Assembly (NCBI GenBank): GCA_031399165.1
Contig: JANNOO010000060.1
Span: forward strand, 62,001 to 126,000
Length of the DNA stretch: 64,000 nt
Source of the DNA: JAKFWI01 sp031399165
GTDB lineage: Bacteria; Pseudomonadota; Alphaproteobacteria; Caulobacterales; Aquidulcibacteraceae
Reading direction: 5' to 3'
Positions 1 through 7,461 of the stretch are shown in pieces (within the stretch, counting starts at the first letter, position 1; every line of letters starts with the position of its first letter). The notes under the pieces were generated by a model, which was given only the letters and a program-made list of their open reading frames with translations, did no database searches and had not been told where the DNA came from. Made by a program: the position numbers and the translations under genes.

Positions 1-1549
1 CCGCGTCGTTCATCGAGCCGCCGGGCTGGATGATGGCGGTAGCGCCGGCCTGCGCCACCTGCTCCAGCCCATCCGGGAACGGAAAGAACGCATCTGAAGC
101 CGCAACCGAACCAATAGTTTCCGGATCGCTCTTGTGCGCCTCGTGCGCCGCATCTTCCGCCTTGCGCCGGGCGATGCGCGCCGAATCAACACGGCTCATC
201 TGGCCGGCGCCGATGCCAACCGTGGCGCCGTTCTTGGCGTAAACGACGGCGTTTGACTTCACGTGCTTGCAGACGCGGAACGCAAACAAAAGATCGGCCA
301 GTTCCTGAGCGCTTGGCTCGCGTTTGGTGACGATCTTGAGGCTTAGCGCCCCCGCCACTGCATTGTCGCGCTCCTGCACCAACAAGCCGCCCGAAACGGA
401 GCGGACCGTCCAGCCCTGCTCATTTGGATCGGGCATGCCGCCCGTCGACAGCACGCGCACGTTTTTCTTCTTCGCCAGAAACGCCCGCGCCTGCTCAGAA
501 ACGTCCGGCGCGATGATCACCTCGGTGAAGATTTCCGCGATCAACTCTGCCGTCGCCAGATCGAGCGTACGGTTGAGCGCGATGATGCCGCCGAACCGGC
601 TGACCGGATCGCACGCCAGCGCGCGCTCATAGGCTTGGCGCGGGGTGGAGGCCGTCGCCACGCCGCAGGGGTTGGCGTGCTTGATGATCGAAACCGCCGC
701 GATCTTCGCCGGATCGAATTCGGAAACCAGTTCAAACGCCGCATCAGCGTCCAAGAGGTTGATGTAGGAAAGCTCTTTGCCCTGCAATTGTTGGGCGCTG
801 GCCACGCCCTTGCGCGGATTGGCGCTGGCGTAGAACGAAGCCTTCTGGTGCGGATTTTCGCCGTAGCGCAAAGGCTGGCGCAGCCCGCCGCCAAACGCAC
901 GCCATGCCGGCGCGTCTTCGCCAATCGCGTCGGCGAACCAACTGGAAATCGCCGCGTCATAAGCGGCGCAACGCGCGAATGCCTTTTGCGCCAGCTTTTT
1001 ACGCAGCGCCAAGCTGGTCGAGCCCTTGTGTACGCGCAATTCATCGAGGATCGAGGTGAGGTCTTCCGCGTCGGTCGCTACCACGACGAATTCGTGGTTC
1101 TTGGCCGCCGCGCGGATCATTGCTGGTCCGCCAACGTCGATATTCTCGATGCAGGCGTCGAAATCACCGCCCTTGGCCACCGTTTGCTCAAACGGGTAAA
1201 GATTGACGTAGAGCAGATCGATTTCCGGCACGTTGTGCTTTTCCATCGCCGCCATGTGCGCCGGCGCGTCGCGCCGCGCCAAGAGCCCACCATGCACTTT
1301 CGGATGCAGCGTCTTCACCCGCCCGTCCATCATCTCCGGAAAGCCAGTGATCGCATCCACGTCGGTCACATCAAGGCCGGCGCCCGCAAGCGCGGTTTTC
1401 GTGCCGCCTGTGGAAATCAGCGAAACGCCGAACTTGGCCAGCGACGAAGCATGCTGCGTAAGGCCGGTCTTGTCGGACACGGAAATCAGGGCACGCTTCA
1501 CTGGCAGAAGGTCTGGCGCGGGTGTTTCGCGTTTGAATGCGGCGCTCAT
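1..1549 (-). CDS. purH: Bifunctional IMP cyclohydrolase / AICAR formyltransferase, C-terminus cut by window edge
   Basis: PurH catalyses the last two steps of IMP synthesis: formylation of AICAR with 10-formyl-THF, then ring closure, in the cytoplasm. The reading frame enters from the left edge with about 516 codons visible, so only roughly the last 15 residues are missing. The N-terminal MGS-like cyclohydrolase domain shows KTLHPKVHGG and the STGGT motif. The C-terminal transformylase domain shows the RYGENPHQ motif, and PFPDGLE and QPGGS near the edge. The ATG at 1549 is preceded by an AGGAAAGG ribosome-binding site. It lies 43 bases after the heparinase-like gene and reads as the end of an rpe-heparinase-purH transcription unit, an arrangement common in alphaproteobacteria. 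Confidence 0.97.
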   Translation of the reverse strand, partial: MSAAFKRETPAPDLLPVKRALISVSDKTGLTQHASSLAKFGVSLISTGGTKTALAGAGLDVTDVDAITGFPEMMDGRVKTLHPKVHGGLLARRDAPAHMAAMEKHNVPEIDLLYVNLYPFEQTVAKGGDFDACIENIDVGGPAMIRAAAKNHEFVVVATDAEDLTSILDELRVHKGSTSLALRKKLAQKAFARCAAYDAAISSWFADAIGEDAPAWRAFGGGLRQPLRYGENPHQKASFYASANPRKGVASAQQLQGKELSYINLLDADAAFELVSEFDPAKIAAVSIIKHANPCGVATASTPRQAYERALACDPVSRFGGIIALNRTLDLATAELIAEIFTEVIIAPDVSEQARAFLAKKKNVRVLSTGGMPDPNEQGWTVRSVSGGLLVQERDNAVAGALSLKIVTKREPSAQELADLLFAFRVCKHVKSNAVVYAKNGATVGIGAGQMSRVDSARIARRKAEDAAHEAHKSDPETIGSVAASDAFFPFPDGLEQVAQAGATAIIQPGGSMNDA

Positions 1550-1592
1550 AGCGGCCTTTCCTGGAGAGGCGATTCTGTCTCTCCGCCGCCTA

Positions 1593-3302
1593 TCATGTTG
1601 GATCGACCCTGGTGAAGGCCCAACGAACCCGATTAGGCGGACCATCCCCAGTTCCGTTGGTGTCGGCCGCGCCGGAAAGGACAATTTGCCGGGTACGGGC
1701 CGGCCCGTCTGGCCCGCCCAGATACACGCTATCCTCAAAGTGCATCCGCGCCGCGTCGGTGCGCAGACGCCAAGCGCCGCCATTGGTGGCGCATTCGAAG
1801 AACGCCACGCCCGCCTCTCCCAGCCGCGCGTTGACCTCCGGATGTAGGTGGAAGCGGACCGCGAACGGCGCGCGCGGAGCCATCACGGGCGCGCCCTTCT
1901 TTTCCATCAGCGGCCGGCCAAGTGAATCCACGCCGCGCACATCGGCGCCAGATTTATCAATGAATATGGCGCGGCGATGGATCAGCCCGTAATCGCCGCG
2001 ATAACCGTCATGGCTCGCTTCGATCCGCGCGCCGTCATCGTCATCGGCGCGCTTGGCGTTTACCTGGGCCGGCCCGCGCGGGCGCGCCGCGCCGCGGCCG
2101 ATGCGTTCGAACTCAGCAGACAGCGCATCATCGACGACAAGCGTTGAGTGCCCATTGGTCGCGCGCCCTGCCGCCCGCCATTGCGGGTCAAGCTCCAGCT
2201 GGCTGCCGACATTGACGATCAGCCGGTCCGCGCCGCTCGACAATTCGAACGAGAGCGCCCCCGCATGCGCGCGATCGCCGTAGAGCGGCGGCGGCGCGGC
2301 GGCGCAATCCATAACCAGCGCCAGATTTTTCGCAGCCAGCCGGTGATAGCCCGATTGCGGCGCGACGGTGAACCGGCGCATCTCGCCTTCGAACTCGGCC
2401 ACCGACAGATCGACGGTCGCGGCATTGCTTTCGCCGCCGCCGTTGAAACAGGCCAGCGCCCCATCGCCCAGCGAAAGAAAGCGCAGCATCGCCGCCATTT
2501 TCGGCATCATGTCGCGCATCAGTTTCGGACTTTCGATCGCGCGGCGCACCAGCGCGTTATCGGCGGCGATCAAATCGCATAGCGCCTCCGCCAGTATTTC
2601 CGGCGAGCGTGAAAAATGCCCGCCGTCCGGCAGGAACTGGCTGGCGCATGCCTCTTCCAGCAATTCCACGCCCGCATCGAGCAGGCGTTCGCCATCCGGA
2701 ATGCCGCTACAGCCGCATAGCGTCAGCGCCGCGCCAGCCTTAATGCGCGCTGGCGGGTAGGAAAGGTCTGAGGCCGCTACGGCCAGATGCCGCGCCTGGC
2801 GCCCGAATGAGCGCATCAGCGTCGGCCGCGTCGTCGGATCGCCGCCTTCAAACGCCACCCGGCCATGACACAGCCATGCATAAAGACGCTCGGCCGTCAG
2901 CTCCGGCGCCCAAGCCTCGGCGTGCCAATCGCCAAAGCCTTCGTTCCAGGTCGAGATGTAATCGCAGATCGCCGCGCCCGCCATGCCGCCGACCGACGCC
3001 ACATCGCCCAGCCACGAAAACGAGTGCAGCCGCGCCGCAAAATGCGGGCTCGGCGCCGGGGCGCCCCACGGAATGCGATAATTGGCTGAAAGCCGCTCAG
3101 CGCCGATGCGCCAGCGGCCGCGCAAAATTTCATCGCCGCGCCTGGGATCGCCGATGCGCGGATCGCGGCCCCATTGGGCGATGCGATCAGGATCGGCGCC
3201 GCCGAGCGTCAGCCGGTAGAACGGCGTCGCGCGCCATTCATCGCTGGCCGCGCCCAACAGCTTGCTTAAAGCGCCCGGAGATTTCCGCGTCGGCGCCGGC
3301 AA
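1593..3302 (-). CDS. Heparinase II/III family protein
   Basis: This 569-residue protein has the architecture of bacterial heparinase II/III-like proteins: an alpha-helical N-terminal half with conserved SWLGD and YISTWNEGF segments, and a beta-rich C-terminal half with GYHRLAAKNLALVMD and NGHSTLVVDD. Known family members are polysaccharide lyases acting on uronic-acid polymers. The version between rsmB/rpe and purH in alphaproteobacteria is widespread, but its substrate is not established, so activity on heparin should not be assumed. I see no clear signal peptide. It starts 12 bases after the rpe stop and is followed after 43 bases by purH, so the three are probably co-transcribed. Confidence 0.85.
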   Translation of the reverse strand: MPAPTRKSPGALSKLLGAASDEWRATPFYRLTLGGADPDRIAQWGRDPRIGDPRRGDEILRGRWRIGAERLSANYRIPWGAPAPSPHFAARLHSFSWLGDVASVGGMAGAAICDYISTWNEGFGDWHAEAWAPELTAERLYAWLCHGRVAFEGGDPTTRPTLMRSFGRQARHLAVAASDLSYPPARIKAGAALTLCGCSGIPDGERLLDAGVELLEEACASQFLPDGGHFSRSPEILAEALCDLIAADNALVRRAIESPKLMRDMMPKMAAMLRFLSLGDGALACFNGGGESNAATVDLSVAEFEGEMRRFTVAPQSGYHRLAAKNLALVMDCAAAPPPLYGDRAHAGALSFELSSGADRLIVNVGSQLELDPQWRAAGRATNGHSTLVVDDALSAEFERIGRGAARPRGPAQVNAKRADDDDGARIEASHDGYRGDYGLIHRRAIFIDKSGADVRGVDSLGRPLMEKKGAPVMAPRAPFAVRFHLHPEVNARLGEAGVAFFECATNGGAWRLRTDAARMHFEDSVYLGGPDGPARTRQIVLSGAADTNGTGDGPPNRVRWAFTRVDPT

Positions 3303-3314
3303 TGGCCCCTCCGA

Positions 3315-3974
3315 TCAGCGTCCGCGCAAGCGGGCGATATTGCCAGCGTAAGCGCCCGCGCCGCCCTTGAACACAGCCGTACCCGCAACCAGTGCGTCGG
3401 CGCCAGCAGCAATCACACGCGGGGCAGTTTCGTCGTTCACGCCGCCATCAACCTCAAGGATGATTTTGCGCCCCGTCGCGTCGATCAGTTTGCGCAGCTT
3501 CTCGATCTTCGGCAGCTGGCCTTCGATGAAGCTCTGCCCGCCAAAGCCCGGGTTCACCGTCATCACCAGCACGAGATCGATGTCGCCGAGCAGATAATCC
3601 ACAGCCTCTACCGGCGTAGCCGGGTTGAGCGAGATGCCGGCTTTCGCGCCGCTGGCCTTGATCGCCTGCACCGTGCGGTGCGCGTGCGGACCTGCTTCGG
3701 GGTGGAATGTGATGATGTCCGCCCCCGCATCGCGAAACGCAGCGATCATCGGATCGACCGGCGCGATCATCAAATGCACGTCGAACGGCTTTTTCGCGCC
3801 TGCCTTCAACGCCTTGATCACCGGCGGGCCGATCGTGATGTTCGGCACGAAGTGCCCGTCCATCACATCGACATGAATCATGTCCGCGCCGGCCGCCTCA
3901 ACCGCCGCGATCTCTTCGCCCAGTTTCGCGAAATCCGCCGCCAGAATCGACGGCGCAATCAGAATGTCCGCCAT
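3315..3974 (-). CDS. rpe: Ribulose-phosphate 3-epimerase
   Basis: The enzyme interconverts D-ribulose 5-phosphate and D-xylulose 5-phosphate in the pentose phosphate pathway. The 219-residue length is typical of this TIM-barrel family. Visible motifs are APSILAADF (Ser9), the metal-binding HVDVMDGHFVPN (His34, Asp36), VHLMI (His67), the phosphate-binding MTVNPGFGGQ and the VDGGVN strand with the catalytic Asp. It is followed directly by the heparinase-like gene. Upstream, a toxin-antitoxin pair separates it from rsmB, which probably interrupts an older rsmB-rpe neighbourhood (inference). Confidence 0.97.
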   Translation of the reverse strand: MADILIAPSILAADFAKLGEEIAAVEAAGADMIHVDVMDGHFVPNITIGPPVIKALKAGAKKPFDVHLMIAPVDPMIAAFRDAGADIITFHPEAGPHAHRTVQAIKASGAKAGISLNPATPVEAVDYLLGDIDLVLVMTVNPGFGGQSFIEGQLPKIEKLRKLIDATGRKIILEVDGGVNDETAPRVIAAGADALVAGTAVFKGGAGAYAGNIARLRGR

Positions 3975-4023
3975 GGGCAGGAGCTATCAGCAGCCGCGAG
4001 TCCGCGCAATGTGAGCAAGCGGC

Positions 4024-4395
4024 CTAGGCGCGCTTTCTTTTCGGCTTCACGCTCTTTCGAGTGGGAACACGCGGCGACGAAGGCTTGGACGACTTGGCTA
4101 TTGGCAGCGCTAGCGCTCGCTGCACCGCCGCCGGTTCTCGCTCGATAACTTTCAACAGTGCACGCGCCGGCCCGTCCGGAAGCCGCACACCCTGCTCCCA
4201 GTTTCGCAGCGTGCCCAAGCTAATGCCGAAACGTGCAGCGAATTCGTTTTGAGACAATCCCAAGCGTTCACGAATTGCTGGAATGTCGGGAAACTCAACA
4301 ATCTTTGCGCCGGTCTTTTCACCACGAGCAAAGCGCAGCGCTTCTTCAGCAGCCGCGATCAAACGTTCACCGGGGGTTCGCTTGTCCTGAATCAC
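4024..4395 (-). CDS. HTH antitoxin, HigA/YiaG-like
   Basis: A 123-residue protein with a central XRE-type helix-turn-helix (about residues 45-85: RERLGLSQNEFAARFGISLGTLRNWEQG) and a basic Lys/Arg/Pro-rich tail. This layout matches antitoxins of type II modules whose toxin is RelE/HigB-like, with the toxin gene first. It starts with GTG at 4395, sharing that base with the upstream toxin's TAG stop, which implies translational coupling. As antitoxin it would bind the toxin and repress the promoter at 4805-4840. Since the toxin gene is frameshifted, the antitoxin may persist as an orphan regulator (inference). Confidence 0.8.
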   Translation of the reverse strand: MIQDKRTPGERLIAAAEEALRFARGEKTGAKIVEFPDIPAIRERLGLSQNEFAARFGISLGTLRNWEQGVRLPDGPARALLKVIEREPAAVQRALALPIAKSSKPSSPRVPTRKSVKPKRKRA

Positions 4396-4734
4396 TACCC
4401 TTTACCCACATACTCTTGCACGACCAGATCAATTACCGCCCGAAATGATTTCTTTTCTTGTGCGGTCAAATTGCGTTTTTCGCCCTTCGTGTAGAAATCC
4501 ATCAGCAGCAATGGCATGGCCTCGCTGTGATAGTAATAAATCGTTCTGCCACCAGTTTGCTGGCCTTTACCCTGCGCCGCCCAGCGAAGTTTCCGAGCGC
4601 CGCCAGTGCCTGCGATTAGCGCACCCGCTTCTGGATTTAACGATAGATAGGTCGGCAACTTCGTCTTCAGACAGAACGCCTTGCACCGCTTTGGCAAACG
4701 ATGCGAGGGTAACAACCGAAACCGGCTTTTGCAT
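4395..4734 (-). pseudogene. RelE/HigB-type toxin gene broken by a frameshift
   Basis: Two overlapping frames together spell one RelE/HigB-like toxin. From the ATG at 4734 (GGAG eight bases upstream) the frame reads MQKPVSVVTLASFAKAVQGV then LSEDEVADL. After about position 4650 the family sequence continues one base out of frame: YLSLNPEAG, GTGGARKLRWA, GGRTIYYYH, LLMDFYTKGEKRNLT and a C-terminal helix ending at 4395. Relatives usually have two or three residues between the DL and YL segments. The gap here fits a deletion of about 8 bases, though that size is an inference. Neither frame alone encodes a full toxin. A sequencing error is an alternative explanation. Confidence 0.75.
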
Positions 4735-4804
4735 GGGCGGGCACTCCGCAAGGGGTGAACATGGTGTGAATCTCCAAGCGGGCTCCAAGCCCATCCATTG
4801 TTAA

Positions 4805-4840
4805 TAGATACGTCATTGGCGTACATATGTCAATGACGTA
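4805..4840 (-). promoter_or_regulatory. Promoter embedded in palindromic operator of the toxin-antitoxin pair
   Basis: On the minus strand a TTGACA -35 box (4833-4828) is followed after exactly 17 bases by a TATCTA -10 box (4810-4805). Perfect 10-base inverted arms, TACGTCATTG at 4809-4818 and CAATGACGTA at 4831-4840, cover both boxes, and the spacer holds a smaller ACATATGT palindrome. This is the expected arrangement for autorepression by an antitoxin. The site overlaps the last codons and stop of rsmB. The hairpin has no following T-run, so it is not a terminator. Confidence 0.75.
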
Positions 4841-6074
4841 CCAGCCGCGCCGCATAAAACCCATCCATCCCGCCCTGTTCCGCGAAATGGCATGGCAGCG
4901 TGCGCAGCTCGCCCTGTGGCGTTAGCAGCTCCGCCGGCAATCCAGTAACAGCCTCGCGCGTAGCGCCCCTGGCGCGCGCGACGATCGCCGGGCCCTCTTC
5001 CGGCTCCAGCGAGCACACCGCGTAGACCAGCCTCCCGCCCGGCTTCACGAAGTTCAACGCTGCGGCCAGCAATTCCGCCTGCGTTTTGGCGAAACCCTGC
5101 ACATGCGCTGGCGTGCGCAGCCACGCCGCCTCCGGATGGCGCCGCAGCGTGCCCGTGGCGCTGCACGGCGCATCGAGCAGAACGGCGTCGAACAGCTCAG
5201 CCAGTTTCCACGTCAGCGCATCGGCGCAGACGATCGCGGCGGAAAGTTTCGTGCGCGCCAGATTGCGCCGCAGCCGCCCGAGGCGCGGTTCGGAAACATC
5301 CAGCGCCGTAACTCGCGCGCCCAGCGCCGCCAGCTGCAGCGTCTTGCCGCCCGGCGCGGCGCAGAGATCAAGCACGCGCAAGCCCCGCACATCGCCCAGC
5401 ATCTGCGCCGGCAGCGCCGCCGCCGCATCCTGCACCCACCACGCGCCCTCGTCATAACCCGGCAGCGCCGCGACATTATCTGGCGCCGGCAAGCGTACAG
5501 ATCCTGTCGGCAACACGATCCCGCCAAGCTGTTCAGCCCATCCCGCCGCGTCCGCTTTCACCGAAACATCGAGCGGCGGCGCACTTCCCTGCGCCAGCGC
5601 GATCGCCTCGACCGTTTCGGCGCCATACACCGCCGCCCAGCGCGCGCGCAGCCAGGGCGGCAAATCATCCGCCACGTTTCCCGGTGTTTCAACAAGCCCA
5701 GCGACTTTCCGCAGCACCGCATTGATCAGCTTGGCAAAGCCCCGCGCACCGCGCGACCTGTTCGCCGCTTCGACGCTCTCGGACACAGCCGCATGCGCCG
5801 GCGTTTTAAGAAACAATATCTGCGCCGCGCCCGCGCGCAGGATCGCCCGTGCAAGCTGGGCCGTATCGCTCAGCGGCTGAGTAAGGAACTTGCCCAGCGC
5901 CGCATCAATGCGGCCGAGATGGCGCAACGTCGCGCGCGCTATGGCGGCGGCGAAAGCGCGATCCCGCCCTTCCAGAGCGCCGTAGGCGTTGCTGTGCGAA
6001 AATGCTTCTTCAAGCGTTCGCTTCTCATCCAGCACGATGACCAGAAGCTCCGCCGCCGCAGCGCGGGCCGTCAC
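4830..6074 (-). CDS. rsmB: 16S rRNA (cytosine-C5)-methyltransferase RsmB
   Basis: RsmB methylates C967 (E. coli numbering) of 16S rRNA using SAM. The 414-residue protein has an N-terminal NusB-like helical RNA-binding domain (about 1-130) and a C-terminal Rossmann methyltransferase domain. Visible are the SAM motif DLCAAPGGKT (236-245), DAPCSATGT with Cys304, and the second catalytic cysteine in YAVCSLEPEEG (Cys354), the usual two-cysteine pair of m5C RNA methyltransferases. It is 39 bases downstream of htpX on the same strand. Its 3' end carries the operator of the downstream toxin-antitoxin pair. Confidence 0.95.
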   Translation of the reverse strand: MTARAAAAELLVIVLDEKRTLEEAFSHSNAYGALEGRDRAFAAAIARATLRHLGRIDAALGKFLTQPLSDTAQLARAILRAGAAQILFLKTPAHAAVSESVEAANRSRGARGFAKLINAVLRKVAGLVETPGNVADDLPPWLRARWAAVYGAETVEAIALAQGSAPPLDVSVKADAAGWAEQLGGIVLPTGSVRLPAPDNVAALPGYDEGAWWVQDAAAALPAQMLGDVRGLRVLDLCAAPGGKTLQLAALGARVTALDVSEPRLGRLRRNLARTKLSAAIVCADALTWKLAELFDAVLLDAPCSATGTLRRHPEAAWLRTPAHVQGFAKTQAELLAAALNFVKPGGRLVYAVCSLEPEEGPAIVARARGATREAVTGLPAELLTPQGELRTLPCHFAEQGGMDGFYAARLVRH

Positions 6075-6113
6075 TTGCTCACGCTAAACCGCAAATCCAT
6101 CAGCCCCCGGCCT

Positions 6114-7019
6114 TTAACCCCAGGGTCCGCGCGAATCCGTAATCGGCACCGCCGTGCTGGCGGGGCCCGCGCGGCCAGCCAGTTTCCGCAGGGCAGCTAC
6201 GCGATTAGCCGTATTCGGGTGGGTGGAGAACAGATTATCCGCGCCCTTGCCGGTCAGCGGGTTGATGATGAACAGGTGCGCCGTTGCTGGATTGCGCTCG
6301 GCGTCCACGTTCACGCGGCCCTTTGCATAGGCTTCGATCTTTTCCAGCGCACTGGCGAGCGCCATCGGATCGCCGCCGATTTCGGCGCCGCCGCGGTCCG
6401 CCTCGTACTCGCGCGAGCGCGAAATCGCCATCTGCACCAGCGCGGCGGCAAGCGGCGCCATGATCATGATCGCAATGCCGGCGATCGGATTAGGCCGGCC
6501 TTCGCTATCGCGGGCGCCAAAGAACATCGCGAAATTCGCCAGCATGCCGATGGCGCCGGCGATCGTGGCCGTCACCGTCATGGTCAGCGTGTCACGGTGG
6601 CGGACATGCGCCAGTTCGTGCGCCATCACGCCGCGCACTTCCTCGCGGGTCAGCATCTGCAACAGCGACGTTGTCGCCGCGACGGCTGCGTTTTTCGGGT
6701 CGCGCCCAGTGGCGAAGGCGTTCGGCTGCGGCGATTCCATCAGGTAGATTTTCGGCGCCGGCATGCCCGCGCGCTGCGCCAGCGCCAGCACGTCAGAAAC
6801 GTAGCCGCGCACCAATGCGCTCGGGTGGTTCATGTCCACCGGCTGGGCGTGGTAATGCCGGAGCACCATCTTGTCGGCGTTCCAATAGGCGAACGCATTC
6901 ATCGCCACAGCTACACCCAGGGCGATGATCATGCCCATCGCCCCGCCGACCATGTAGCCAACGGCCCCAAACAGCCCGACCATGGCGGCCAGCAGAATGA
7001 AGGTCTTTGTCGTGTTCAC
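6114..7019 (-). CDS. htpX: Membrane zinc metalloprotease HtpX
   Basis: HtpX is an M48-family membrane protease that degrades misfolded membrane proteins with the active site on the cytoplasmic side. The 301-residue protein has an N-terminal hydrophobic pair (about 5-40), the catalytic HELAH zinc motif at 134-138 within GVMAHELAHVRHRDT, two more hydrophobic segments (about 147-200) and the third-ligand region SREYEADRGGA. Its length matches the alphaproteobacterial family. It is transcribed divergently from the DUF1674 gene and leads into rsmB. Confidence 0.95.
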   Translation of the reverse strand: MNTTKTFILLAAMVGLFGAVGYMVGGAMGMIIALGVAVAMNAFAYWNADKMVLRHYHAQPVDMNHPSALVRGYVSDVLALAQRAGMPAPKIYLMESPQPNAFATGRDPKNAAVAATTSLLQMLTREEVRGVMAHELAHVRHRDTLTMTVTATIAGAIGMLANFAMFFGARDSEGRPNPIAGIAIMIMAPLAAALVQMAISRSREYEADRGGAEIGGDPMALASALEKIEAYAKGRVNVDAERNPATAHLFIINPLTGKGADNLFSTHPNTANRVAALRKLAGRAGPASTAVPITDSRGPWG

Positions 7020-7093
7020 GTCTTACTCCGTCGCACCCAAAACCGTGTTAGGCGCATCTTCGCATAGATAGGTACGGACCGCATTTCACGCCA

Positions 7094-7306
7094 ATGTCAG
7101 AACCACCCCCGCCCCCCACGCCGCCGCAAGGCGCGGCGCCCGGAAAAATCCTGAGCCCGGAAGCCCTCCGCGCGCTGGCCGAAGCCGCCGAGCGGCGCAA
7201 CCGGGAGCCCAACCTCCCCGCCATCCCCGAAACCGGCGGCCCGGCAGGGCCGGAACCTACCCGTTACGGCGATTGGGAGCGAAAAGGCATCGTTTCAGAT
7301 TTCTGA
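7094..7306 (+). CDS. DUF1674 / SdhAF4-like small protein
   Basis: A 70-residue protein with a proline-rich N-terminus and the C-terminal signature GGPAGPEPTRYGDWERKG ending in SDF, which defines DUF1674. The mitochondrial relative SdhAF4 promotes assembly of the flavinylated succinate dehydrogenase subunit; the same role here is inferred from homology only. It sits alone between divergently transcribed htpX and kup. Confidence 0.85.
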   Translation: MSEPPPPPTPPQGAAPGKILSPEALRALAEAAERRNREPNLPAIPETGGPAGPEPTRYGDWERKGIVSDF

Positions 7307-7307
7307 A

Positions 7308-7361
7308 CGGCGCCAGTGATTGCCGATTGGGCGCCGCTGCGTAAGCGCCGAAAGGTCGGCG
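7308..7361 (+). terminator. Two consecutive hairpins after the DUF1674 gene
   Basis: CGGCGCC (7308-7314) pairs with GGCGCCG (7330-7336), and CGCCGA (7346-7351) pairs with TCGGCG (7356-7361) around an AAGG loop. The second hairpin is followed by TTAACC, not a long T-run, so termination is only possible. The rest of the spacer to kup shows nothing I recognise beyond an AAGGA ribosome-binding site. Confidence 0.35.
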
Positions 7362-7461
7362 TTAACCGTGCCCGTGCGATTGCAGAGCCCGGAAAAAGGG
7401 ATTAACAGCCCGCGCCACTCCGCGCCCCGCGGACGGCCGGGCGCGCAAGGACATTTCACCA

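Noticed and set aside
635..1615. Plus-strand frame of 326 codons at the left edge
   Set aside because: It lies opposite purH, whose catalytic motifs are clear on the minus strand.
4395..4826. 143-codon frame as an intact toxin
   Set aside because: Only its second half matches the toxin family; the first half is in another frame, so the gene is listed as a pseudogene.
5103..7067. Long plus-strand open frame (654 codons) opposite rsmB and htpX
   Set aside because: Arg/His/Gln-rich translation typical of the reverse strand of GC-rich genes; rsmB and htpX on the other strand carry all expected motifs.
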